DNA of 6,798 nucleotides, from assembly GCA_003131705.1 (NCBI GenBank), contig PKUY01000203.1, positions 494 through 7,291 on the forward strand, given 5' to 3'. Within the stretch, counting starts at the first letter, position 1, and every line of letters begins with the position of its first letter. This DNA is from Acidobacteriota bacterium. GTDB taxonomy: Bacteria > Acidobacteriota > Terriglobia > Acidiferrales > UBA7541. Under the pieces are notes generated by a model. The model was not told where the DNA came from. It made no database searches and worked only from the letters and a program-made list of their open reading frames with translations. A program made the position numbers and the translations under genes. Below, piece after piece: positions 1-6,107 of this stretch.

Positions 1-658
1 TCGGCTCTCCGCTGTGCGCGCGAACCCTCGCCAGTAGCGCCCGCCACAAAGCGGGCAGAGTGTCCCGGCCTGCGATAAATTCGGCGCCAATCTCACCAAA
101 ATGGGAGCGACGAACTAAGCTGCAGGGGATTCCGTCGACGGCGGCTTGAAGCATGGACAGTTCCGCGAGATCGACGAGCGCAAAGCCGCACGCCTCCTGC
201 ACAACAGCCGCCGCTCGAGGCCCCTCGACCGCCATGCTCCCCATCCGATCGGTTAGGTCGTCGATCTGCACCTGGGAACCGATCACATATTTCTTGAGCG
301 TCGCGACGGTCCGTTCCCGCAGCGAAGCATGCGACAACACCAGCAGCTTTTCCGGCTGCGCGTACACTTCGAGTTCGGCCAGGATGCGCCCCTGCGGGTT
401 CAGCAACAACGCAAGTGTCCCGCGGCCGTTCTCGAGAGTTTGAATATTATTTGATGAAATCGCGTGCAGGTATTTCACGCGGTCGCGCCCGCCGAGAGTG
501 AGCAGTACGTGCCAGCTTGTGTCGAACAGCGCGACGCTCTCACCTCCCGCGCGATACTCCTTTTCGAAATCCGAGAAGACTTCCGGCAGCATGCAGCCGT
601 CAAATTCCGCAAGCTGCGTTCCGGCCGCTCGATGCTCTTCGATCAGTAGCGTTTCCAT
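1..658 (-). CDS. ygfZ: YgfZ/GcvT-family folate-binding protein, N-terminal part (cut by left edge)
   Basis: Reading the minus strand from the ATG at 656-658 gives 219 codons without a stop, so the gene continues beyond the left edge; family members are usually about 300-350 residues. The sequence fits the GcvT/YgfZ fold. An N-terminal segment leads to LFDTSWHVLLTLGGRDRVKY (residues 44-63), then NNIQTLENGRG (70-80), NPQGRILAELEVY (87-99), VEGPRAA (144-150) and HFGEIGAEF (186-194). E. coli YgfZ binds folate and supports assembly or repair of Fe-S enzymes such as MiaB. The Asp-Asp expected in true aminomethyltransferases after the GG-I turn is Ala94-Glu95 here, which favours YgfZ over GcvT. The diagnostic YgfZ cysteine motif (K-G-C-Y-x-G-Q-E) would lie in the missing part, so the subfamily is not proved. 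An in-frame TAA ten codons upstream and no other ATG between fix the start. The nearest ribosome binding site, GGAG, is rather far away (14 nt). Confidence 0.85.
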   Translation of the reverse strand, partial: METLLIEEHRAAGTQLAEFDGCMLPEVFSDFEKEYRAGGESVALFDTSWHVLLTLGGRDRVKYLHAISSNNIQTLENGRGTLALLLNPQGRILAELEVYAQPEKLLVLSHASLRERTVATLKKYVIGSQVQIDDLTDRMGSMAVEGPRAAAVVQEACGFALVDLAELSMLQAAVDGIPCSLVRRSHFGEIGAEFIAGRDTLPALWRALLARVRAHSGEP

Positions 659-672
659 GGTAAACGATTCGT

Positions 673-704
673 CTCCGCGTTTATGTTATCAGATGCTCGC
701 GGAG
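673..704 (-). promoter_or_regulatory. Inverted repeat over the ribosome binding site of the ygfZ-like gene
   Basis: Positions 673-679 (CTCCGCG) and 698-704 (CGCGGAG) are perfect 7-base inverted repeats separated by 18 nt. In the minus-strand transcript the proximal arm contains the only GGAG upstream of the ATG at 658, so the hairpin would hide the ribosome binding site. The loop holds TGATAACAT (683-691 on the minus strand), which resembles an extended -10 promoter element without a good -35. The repeat could therefore instead be an operator around a promoter. A competing stem, GATGC/GCATC plus TCG/CGA (692-719), shares the distal arm. The pairing is seen directly; any regulatory role is inference. 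Confidence 0.35.
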
Positions 705-779
705 GCACGAGGAAGCATCGGCGATGTACGCCGTCGGGATGATTGTTGGCGATTTGCGCGCGACCCGTCATGCAGGAGG

Positions 780-2342
780 CTATGGAATTTGCTCGGGCGT
801 TTGCAGGAGATTTGCTTCGGGAATTTCTGGCCCTTTCGACTGGCGCCAAGCATCGAATCCATCCCTGGCGAGAGCGAAGATCGTGCGCCGATTTTGAAAA
901 ATCAACTTCAGCCATGCTGAGGGTCCCATTTGCGGGAAGTAGATTCCGCGAAAGCACATTCGCGCGATGAAGATGTTAATGCGATAGCCCAGCGGCTTAT
1001 GGCTCAAGGCCTCCACGGCCTTGCCCATTGCCTCCGGACTGTACGAATTCGCCCAGCCGTACTTCACCTCCGCATGGGCTTCTGCGATGGTCATTTTGAG
1101 CGGCGTGTGCGCCATCTCGAAGGGTATGAACTCCTCCCAGTGTTTTGGCCGCGTCAATCGACCCGCGTCGAGCAATCGCTTGTAAAGCGGAGTAGCGGGC
1201 AGCGGCGTTAGCAACCCGAAGATAGGCAGCCCTGGCGGCCATGTGCGGATTTCCTTGAGCGTTCGCTCGGCGCACCCTGGCGTATCGTTGTCCATCCCGA
1301 AGATAAACGAGGTGATCGCGTATACGTTGCGTTGCGCGAGCCGCTCAAGAACGGCTGCATATTCACCCGGCTTGTTGAATCCTTTGTTTACGCTGGCGAG
1401 GTTGGTGGGGTCGATAGACTCCATGCCGATGAAGACCCACTTGCCTCCGGAGGCGGCAATCAGGTCCACGAGCTCCTCATCGCGCAACAGATTGGCGCTG
1501 ATTTGGGCCACCCAGTGCACCTGGGCGTTGGCCGCGATAATATCGCGCAGTAGCGATTTCGTACGTTTGATATTGATTGCGAAGTTGTCATCGATGAAGA
1601 ATACCGCAATCTGACCGCGCTCGCTTCGCGCCCGAGCTTTCAGCAACAGCAGCTCATTCACCACGCTCTCGTTCGTGCGAAACCTTATGGAATCGCCGAA
1701 GAAGCCGGTTACCGTACAGAACTCGCACCCGTACGGGCAGCCGCGCCCGGACTCCATCGGAATGATGCGAAAGGTGCCCCAGCCCTCGCCAAGTTTCTGG
1801 AGCATGGGCATCGCCATTTTTGGAACCAAATTGAATTGATCGAGGTCTATCTCGCCCCATGGAATCGCCGGATATTTTTTGAGGGTCGGTTTGCGTTCCT
1901 TGCCAGATTCATCTACAGGAGCATAGAGGTCCTTCAGGTTGCCGCTGGCCGCGTCCTCAACGATCGTTGGCCATGTTTCATCGGCTTCACCGAGAGCAAC
2001 CGCATCGGCGTGGCGGAGCCCTCCGCTTCGACCGAGGGCCTCATCGGCCATTTCTGTGACGTGAGGGCCGCCCATCACGACTGGCACACCCGCGGCCCGC
2101 ACAGCGTCGGCCATGCGGTACGCCTTCGCTACCATACGCGTCATCGCGCCGATCCCCACGAGCCCGATGTTTTGTTCGCGGACGAATTTCGCCATTCCGA
2201 TTTCATCGATCGGTTGCGCGTTGCCATCTATCAGCAGGACTTCATGACCCGGCGGAGTTAGCGCCTGGAGCAGAAACATCCAAAGATGTGGCATGAAATT
2301 GCGCGTGACCCCGTTATCCGGGTTGTACAGCAGAATTCGCAT
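780..2342 (-). CDS. B12-binding domain radical SAM protein, HpnP-like architecture, substrate unknown
   Basis: This 520-residue protein has the two-domain layout of class B radical SAM methylases. Residues 1-135 form a cobalamin-binding Rossmann domain, with MRILLYNPDN at the start, LVGIGAMT (61-68), VVMGGPH (88-94) and ADAVALGEADETWP (112-125). It lacks the DxHxxG motif, as is usual for this subgroup. The radical SAM core carries SGRGCPYGCEFC (198-209) with cluster cysteines C202, C206 and C209, followed by FFIDDNF (248-254), FIGMES (304-309) and LPATPLYKRL (381-390). The C-terminal 120 residues resemble the extra domain of HpnP-type enzymes (DUF4070). The expected chemistry is SAM- and cobalamin-dependent methylation or a related radical reaction. 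HpnP (hopanoid C-2 methylase) and BchQ/BchR-like methylases share this layout, but nothing here identifies the substrate. The ATG at 2340-2342 has a good GGAG 8 nt upstream, and MRILLYNPD is a typical start. The ygfZ-like gene follows 121 nt downstream on the same strand. Confidence 0.9.
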   Translation of the reverse strand: MRILLYNPDNGVTRNFMPHLWMFLLQALTPPGHEVLLIDGNAQPIDEIGMAKFVREQNIGLVGIGAMTRMVAKAYRMADAVRAAGVPVVMGGPHVTEMADEALGRSGGLRHADAVALGEADETWPTIVEDAASGNLKDLYAPVDESGKERKPTLKKYPAIPWGEIDLDQFNLVPKMAMPMLQKLGEGWGTFRIIPMESGRGCPYGCEFCTVTGFFGDSIRFRTNESVVNELLLLKARARSERGQIAVFFIDDNFAINIKRTKSLLRDIIAANAQVHWVAQISANLLRDEELVDLIAASGGKWVFIGMESIDPTNLASVNKGFNKPGEYAAVLERLAQRNVYAITSFIFGMDNDTPGCAERTLKEIRTWPPGLPIFGLLTPLPATPLYKRLLDAGRLTRPKHWEEFIPFEMAHTPLKMTIAEAHAEVKYGWANSYSPEAMGKAVEALSHKPLGYRINIFIARMCFRGIYFPQMGPSAWLKLIFQNRRTIFALARDGFDAWRQSKGPEIPEANLLQTPEQIP

Positions 2343-2350
2343 CGAGTCGT

Positions 2351-2354
2351 CTCC
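2351..2354 (-). promoter_or_regulatory. Ribosome binding site of the B12 radical SAM gene
   Basis: GGAG on the minus strand lies 8 nt before the ATG at 2340-2342. This supports that start over the out-of-frame ATGs just upstream in the same leader. Confidence 0.6.
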
Positions 2355-2408
2355 ATTTCATGTTGCTTGTTTTGGCGCCTCTCAGGGGAAGCCGCGCCTT
2401 GGAATCTC

Positions 2409-2417
2409 ATTCTAGCA
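2409..2417 (-). promoter_or_regulatory. Candidate extended -10 promoter for the B12 radical SAM gene
   Basis: On the minus strand, TGC precedes TAGAAT, giving an extended -10 element one base from TATAAT. It would start transcription near 2402, leaving a leader of about 60 nt. The hexamer 17 nt upstream (CCCTTC) is a poor -35, which extended -10 promoters tolerate. The leader contains a GGCGC/GCGCC inverted repeat (2374-2378 and 2394-2398) of unknown meaning. This is a consensus match only. Confidence 0.4.
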
Positions 2418-2712
2418 GCAAGCGGTCGTGAGAAGGGAAAGCCGACCACAAGCAGCGCATTTCCAAGATAACGAAGTCGAACCGGGACTAATTACCGCTC
2501 CCAAAAACATGCCAGAGTTTCGTATAGCACGCCATCCCCCGGGAAGGACTGTCCCGAAAGACACACATTTGAAGATCCGATTATCAAAGCAATTTTCGAC
2601 TTGCAAGCACGCGCCTGTTCAATCTCCCAGTTGCAACCGTCTCGAACCGAAGTTGAGTGTGGGGTCGCTCGTAGACGCGGCGATGCAGTAAAGAATCCGG
2701 CATATCCCCTGG

Positions 2713-2781
2713 CTACCGCGCGTGCCGGTAGGTGGCCGGCTGCCGCAACGAGTAGTCTTTGCCTCCTACCCTATGTGGTAG
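2713..2781 (+). promoter_or_regulatory. Possible alternative-pairing leader just upstream of hemW
   Basis: Four short segments lie in order: CTACCG (2713-2718), CGGTAGG (2726-2732), CCTACC (2765-2770) and GGTAG (2777-2781). Segments 1-2 can pair over 6 bp and 3-4 over 5 bp. Alternatively 2-3 can pair over 6 bp. A further hairpin, GCCGG/CCGGC (2724-2740), competes with 1-2. The layout resembles a switchable leader ending 14 nt before the hemW ATG, but the stems are short and could arise by chance. No known riboswitch class is recognised. Confidence 0.25.
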
Positions 2782-2795
2782 ATTTCTAGTTCCCA

Positions 2796-3947
2796 ATGAC
2801 TCTCGGCGTTTACATCCAGGTACCTTTTTGTCAGACGAAATGCACCTATTGCAATTTTCATACGGGCGTCGTCTCGCGCGACCGTTATCAGCCCTACGCT
2901 GAAGCCGTCTGTCGTGAAATCGCCGGCGCGGCGTCGCCCATTCCTGAAACCGTTGACACTGTGTACGTCGGCGGCGGCACTCCGAGCCTTTTCGATCCCG
3001 GTGCGCTGGCCAGAATTCTCGATACGTTGCGATCCACGTATCGAACCGAATCTCCGGAAGTCACGCTCGAAGCCGATCCCGAAACCATCACTCCGGCGAA
3101 GGCCTCCGCATGGATTGCCGCTGGTTTCAACCGCATCAGCCTGGGCGCGCAGTCTTTCGACGATTGCGAGCTTCAGGCAGCCGGCCGCATGCACCGCCGC
3201 GCCGACATTTTTAGCGCTGTCGAACTTCTTCGCGCGGCTGGCTTCCGCAACATCAGCATCGACCTGATCGCCGGCCTTCCGCACCAGACGCCCGAATCAT
3301 GGGAAGAATCCGTGAGCCAGGCGCTGCGCATCCGTCCCGAGCACGTTTCCGTTTACATGCTCGAAATCGACACCGACAGCCGCCTGGGGAAAGAATCGCT
3401 TGCCGGCGGCAGCCGTTACAGCGCGAGCGCGATTCCTGACGACGACACCATCGCCGATTTCTACGAATCCGCGCGTCAGCGCCTCGCCGAAGCCGGTTAC
3501 GAGCACTACGAAATATCGAACTGGGCGCTGCCGGGCCATCGCTCGCGCCACAATCTGAAATACTGGCGGCGTGAGCCGTATGCTGGATTCGGCGCAGGTG
3601 CGCACGCGTTCGACGGAGTCTCCCGCTGGGCGAACGCACACGAGTCGGATCGCTACGTCGCGTGCATGGAACAGGGAAGTTCGCCGCGCGAGCAGTCCGA
3701 AGTTCTAACGCCTCCTCAGGCGCTCGATGAAGAAATGTTCCTCGGTTTGCGCATGATCGAGGGAATCGACTTCGCGCGTATCGAGCGTGAATTGGCGGCT
3801 GAAGTCCCCAGGCGTATGGATATTCTGCGAGAACGAATCGACTATTTGCGTTCGCTGGGGTTCCTCGAAGTCGAGGACGGCCGTATCCGCCTCGTCCCCG
3901 ACCGCCTGACCGTATCAAACGAAGTCTTCGTGCAACTCTTGAGCTGA
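2796..3947 (+). CDS. hemW: Radical SAM haem chaperone HemW
   Basis: This complete 383-residue protein is close to the usual 375-390 of the family. The radical SAM motif is C12-QTK-C16-TY-C19-N-F21. The residue two after the third cysteine is Phe rather than Cys, which separates HemW from the oxygen-independent coproporphyrinogen III dehydrogenase HemN (CxxxCxxCxC). Further family marks are YVGGGTPS (57-64), RISLGAQSF (113-121), GRMHRRAD (130-137), HYEISNWA (237-244) and HNLKYW (252-257), the last being the HNxxYW motif linked to haem binding. The FLGLR segment (315-319) begins the C-terminal winged-helix-like domain. HemW is thought to bind haem and hand it to cytochromes or respiratory enzymes; many databases still label it coproporphyrinogen oxidase. 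An in-frame TAG at 2787-2789 leaves the ATG at 2796 as the only sensible start, yet there is no good Shine-Dalgarno sequence in front. The gene is divergent from the B12 radical SAM gene and convergent with the regulator gene downstream. Confidence 0.93.
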   Translation: MTLGVYIQVPFCQTKCTYCNFHTGVVSRDRYQPYAEAVCREIAGAASPIPETVDTVYVGGGTPSLFDPGALARILDTLRSTYRTESPEVTLEADPETITPAKASAWIAAGFNRISLGAQSFDDCELQAAGRMHRRADIFSAVELLRAAGFRNISIDLIAGLPHQTPESWEESVSQALRIRPEHVSVYMLEIDTDSRLGKESLAGGSRYSASAIPDDDTIADFYESARQRLAEAGYEHYEISNWALPGHRSRHNLKYWRREPYAGFGAGAHAFDGVSRWANAHESDRYVACMEQGSSPREQSEVLTPPQALDEEMFLGLRMIEGIDFARIERELAAEVPRRMDILRERIDYLRSLGFLEVEDGRIRLVPDRLTVSNEVFVQLLS

Positions 3948-4021
3948 TTGTGTAGGGAAGACAGCGGCAGGTACCAACGCCGCGAATTGATTCGAAGCAA
4001 AAGAACCGAACCACAGAAGTG
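3948..4021. terminator. Convergent gap with a weak hairpin, possible bidirectional termination site
   Basis: The 74 nt between the stop codons of hemW and the response regulator gene hold one hairpin, GCGGC (3964-3968) and GCCGC (3979-3983), with a 10-nt loop containing the palindrome GGTACC. No run of T follows on either strand, so intrinsic termination would be weak. I list it only because two convergent genes end here. Confidence 0.2.
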
Positions 4022-5410
4022 CTAATTCACGAGGCCCAGCGCACGAATCTTGGTGAGCAACGTTTTGTACGATACGCCGAGCTTTTCCGCCGCGCGCGTC
4101 TTGTTCCACTTCGATTCGCGCAGCGCATTCTGAATCTTGAACCGCTCTACATGCGCGATGGCGCGTTGCGACACTTCCTCAAGCGGCCCCTCCCACAAAA
4201 ACCTCTCTTCGAGCATTCCATCGGGCAATTCCTCGGGCGCAGGCTTCGCGGCAGGCAGTTGCAACGCTTCGGGATCGATTTTCGGTCCGTTCGCCAAAAT
4301 GGCCGCGCGCTCGATGGCATTCTGCAATTCGCGAACGTTCCCCGGCCATGCATACGTGCGCAGCCGCGCGCGAGCATCCGCGGTCAATTCAAGTGACGGC
4401 TTGCGAAATTCCCGCCTAAACCGCTCGAGGAAATGCTCGGCAAGTAGCAGGACATCGTCTCCGCGGTCCCTCAGGGGTGGAATGGTGATCGGCACGGCCG
4501 ATATGCGGAAGTAAAGATCTTCGCGAAATGTCTTCTCCGCTACGGCCGCGCGCAGGTCTTTGTTGGTAGCCGTAATGATTCGCACATTCGCTTCGATTTC
4601 CTGCGTTCCTCCGACGCGTTCGAATCGCCGCTCTTCGAGCACCCGCAAAAGCTTGCTCTGAATCGCCAGCGGCAGCTCGCCGATTTCGTCGAGAAACAGC
4701 GTGCCCCGGTGCGCGAGTTCGAGCTTTCCCATCTTTCGCGCCCCAGCCCCGGTGTACGCTCCGCGTTCGTGCCCAAAAAGCTCGTTCTCGACCAAGCCTT
4801 CGGGAATCGCCGCGCAGTTGAGCGCCACAAACGGCTGCTCCGCCCGCGGGCTCAAGTGATGCACCGCCCGCGCAAAAAGTTCCTTGCCGGTTCCGCTTTC
4901 GCCGAGCAGTAGGACCGTCGAATCAGTAGCGGCCACGCGCTGCGTCATTGAACCCGCGTCTTTCATCGTGGGATGCTCGCCGACGATTCGCGGAAAGCCG
5001 TACCGCACCGCGTATTCTTCGCGTAGCAAAAGATTTTCGCGGAGCAATTCCTGCTGTTTCGCGGCACGCTCGATCAGCAGCTTCAGGTGATCGAGATCCA
5101 CGGGCTTCTGAATGAAATCGAACGCGCCTTCTTTCATTGCCGTCACTGCTTCTTCCACCGATCCATACGCGGTAACGAGAAGCACGGGAAGCGTCGGCTC
5201 GGCGCGCTTTGCTTCGCGCAACACTTCGATTCCAGAGTGTCCGGGAAGTTTCAGATCGGAGAGGACCATCAAATAACGGCGACTGCGGACTTTTTCGATC
5301 GCTACATTTCCATCCGGTGCCTCGTCAACCGTGTACCCTGCGCGCTCGAGCGCCTTGCGAAGCATCGCTCGCAGCTCGGCTTTGTCTTCGACAAGGAGGA
5401 TGGGTTCCAT
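4022..5410 (-). CDS. Sigma-54-dependent response regulator, NtrC/ZraR/AtoC type
   Basis: This complete 462-residue regulator has three domains. The receiver (1-120) has the acidic pair E8-D9, phosphoacceptor D52, T80 and K102 in QKP. The AAA+ sigma-54 interaction domain (about 140-375) shows Walker A GESGTGKE (170-177), the sigma-54 contact loop GAYTGA (217-222; Tyr replaces the more common Phe), Walker B GTLFLDE (236-242), the arginine-finger region FREDLYFR (295-302) and sensor II WPGNVREL (355-362). A C-terminal Fis-type helix-turn-helix (about 425-460) includes NKTRAAEKLGVSYKTLLTKI. Once phosphorylated it should oligomerise, hydrolyse ATP and open sigma-54 promoter complexes. All key residues are present. 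The start MEPILLVEDK is typical; its ribosome binding site is weak, and the ATG lies only 12 nt after the stop of the upstream gene, suggesting translational coupling. The kinase gene two genes upstream is the likely partner. Target genes cannot be read from this window. Confidence 0.95.
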   Translation of the reverse strand: MEPILLVEDKAELRAMLRKALERAGYTVDEAPDGNVAIEKVRSRRYLMVLSDLKLPGHSGIEVLREAKRAEPTLPVLLVTAYGSVEEAVTAMKEGAFDFIQKPVDLDHLKLLIERAAKQQELLRENLLLREEYAVRYGFPRIVGEHPTMKDAGSMTQRVAATDSTVLLLGESGTGKELFARAVHHLSPRAEQPFVALNCAAIPEGLVENELFGHERGAYTGAGARKMGKLELAHRGTLFLDEIGELPLAIQSKLLRVLEERRFERVGGTQEIEANVRIITATNKDLRAAVAEKTFREDLYFRISAVPITIPPLRDRGDDVLLLAEHFLERFRREFRKPSLELTADARARLRTYAWPGNVRELQNAIERAAILANGPKIDPEALQLPAAKPAPEELPDGMLEERFLWEGPLEEVSQRAIAHVERFKIQNALRESKWNKTRAAEKLGVSYKTLLTKIRALGLVN

Positions 5411-5422
5411 TGTGCAAGGTCT

Positions 5423-6064
5423 CTAGCGTGACCATCCGGAATCGCCACCAGATTTTCGCAATTCCTCTTCGGCGCCGGTAATGGCTTGCTGGTCCGCTGC
5501 GATCTGCTTGTCCATTTGGCCGATGTCGGAACGCTTCTTGTTGATGTCGCTGTTCGTGTATCCCTGTTGCATCTGCTTGACTGGGTCGGCGTAAAACTGC
5601 ACGTTATCCACGCCGAGCTCGCGCTGCATCACGTCGCGGTTCGCCTGATCCTGCTCAAGTTTGTGGTGCAGCTGCGCAAATTTATCGCGCCACATTTTTT
5701 CATCCTTGCCGGTAGCCGCGCCCGACCGGATTGCGCTGCCATCGGAAGGCGCCGGAGCCTCCGATCCCTGGCCCACGCTGGAGATGCCGCCCTGCGTCGG
5801 AAGATTGTCATTCGTGAAGACTTTAGCGGTTTTCGGTGTGTCCTTCTTCTGTTCCCGAAGTTTACGCGCTGCTTCTGCGATCGAATCCTGTTGAGGCGCG
5901 GACGGCAGCGCACTCGCCGTAGCGGCTGTAGCTGTAGAGGATTGGCGGCTCGTCTGGGCCTGCTCCGACGGTCCCCCCGCCTTCTGGTCGGTTTGCTGGC
6001 TCCAGCCCTTCGCCGGAAGCACGAAAAAGACCCCTACCGTGGCACACCACAAGATTCTGCGCAT
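5423..6064 (-). CDS. Small secreted coiled-coil protein inside the two-component operon, function unknown
   Basis: This 213-residue protein belongs to no family whose function I can name. Residues 1-22 look like a signal peptide: MRR, a hydrophobic core ILWCATVGVFFVLPA, then a probable cleavage near GWS-QQ. A low-complexity Ser/Thr/Ala/Gln linker follows (about 24-60). A conserved-looking charged block runs SIAEAARKLREQKK (61-74) to KVFTNDNLP (81-89), a pattern I recall from many Acidobacteriota exported proteins. After a Gly/Ser/Pro-rich spacer (90-118), two predicted helical, heptad-like stretches rich in Lys, Glu and Gln (121-152 and 172-205) could form a coiled coil. No cysteine of lipobox type and no second membrane segment are seen, so a soluble periplasmic location is likely. 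The start is well supported by a perfect AGGAGG 7 nt upstream. It sits 43 nt after the kinase gene and 12 nt before the regulator gene, so co-transcription is expected. Confidence 0.8.
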   Translation of the reverse strand: MRRILWCATVGVFFVLPAKGWSQQTDQKAGGPSEQAQTSRQSSTATAATASALPSAPQQDSIAEAARKLREQKKDTPKTAKVFTNDNLPTQGGISSVGQGSEAPAPSDGSAIRSGAATGKDEKMWRDKFAQLHHKLEQDQANRDVMQRELGVDNVQFYADPVKQMQQGYTNSDINKKRSDIGQMDKQIAADQQAITGAEEELRKSGGDSGWSR

Positions 6065-6071
6065 GGCTACG

Positions 6072-6077
6072 CCTCCT
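6072..6077 (-). promoter_or_regulatory. Strong Shine-Dalgarno for the secreted protein gene
   Basis: AGGAGG on the minus strand lies 7 nt before the ATG at 6062-6064. It is the best ribosome binding site in the window. It suggests the exported protein is made in greater amounts than the regulator that follows, whose own site is weak. Confidence 0.7.
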
Positions 6078-6107
6078 GGAAAGTACTCTACCTAGCCTGC
6101 CATCAGT

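Larger units (their letters stand above)
2343..2795. other. 453-nt divergent intergenic region without a convincing gene
   Basis: This region separates the start codons of the minus-strand radical SAM gene and plus-strand hemW. The short open frames in it have no family-like composition or good ribosome binding site, and I see no tRNA. It holds the promoter candidate at 2409-2417, a 5-bp hairpin at 2540-2556 (CGGGA/TCCCG) with no T tract, two TTGCAA copies 30 nt apart (2601 and 2631), and complementary CTACC/GGTAG segments in its last 85 nt. No clear sigma-70 promoter for hemW was found. Its length could allow an undetected small RNA. Confidence 0.6.

Noticed and set aside
719..733. CGGCG/CGCCG hairpin between the radical SAM and ygfZ-like genes as a terminator
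   Set aside because: The stem is 5 bp with no following T tract on the transcribed strand, too weak to call.
2465..2485. GGTTCGA on the minus strand resembling a tRNA T-loop
   Set aside because: The flanking bases do not pair into a T-stem, and no acceptor or anticodon arm is found around it.
2601..2636. Two TTGCAA hexamers 30 nt apart
   Set aside because: Such short repeats are expected by chance, and no matching -10 elements sit at the right distance.
2428..2691. Possible 87-codon GTG-start gene in the divergent intergenic region
   Set aside because: There is no ribosome binding site, no family resemblance and no domain-like pattern.
2682..2700. GG-N10-GC spacing on the minus strand, like a sigma-54 promoter
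   Set aside because: Only the core dinucleotides match. The rest of the consensus is poor and it lies about 340 nt from the gene start.
2796..3947. Annotation as coproporphyrinogen III dehydrogenase (HemN)
   Set aside because: Phe21 replaces the fourth cysteine of the HemN motif, and the HNLKYW motif and length fit HemW.
3253..4014. Long minus-strand open frame of 253 codons opposite hemW
   Set aside because: It lies almost wholly on the complement of hemW, is extremely rich in Arg with no recognisable domain, and hemW is unambiguous.
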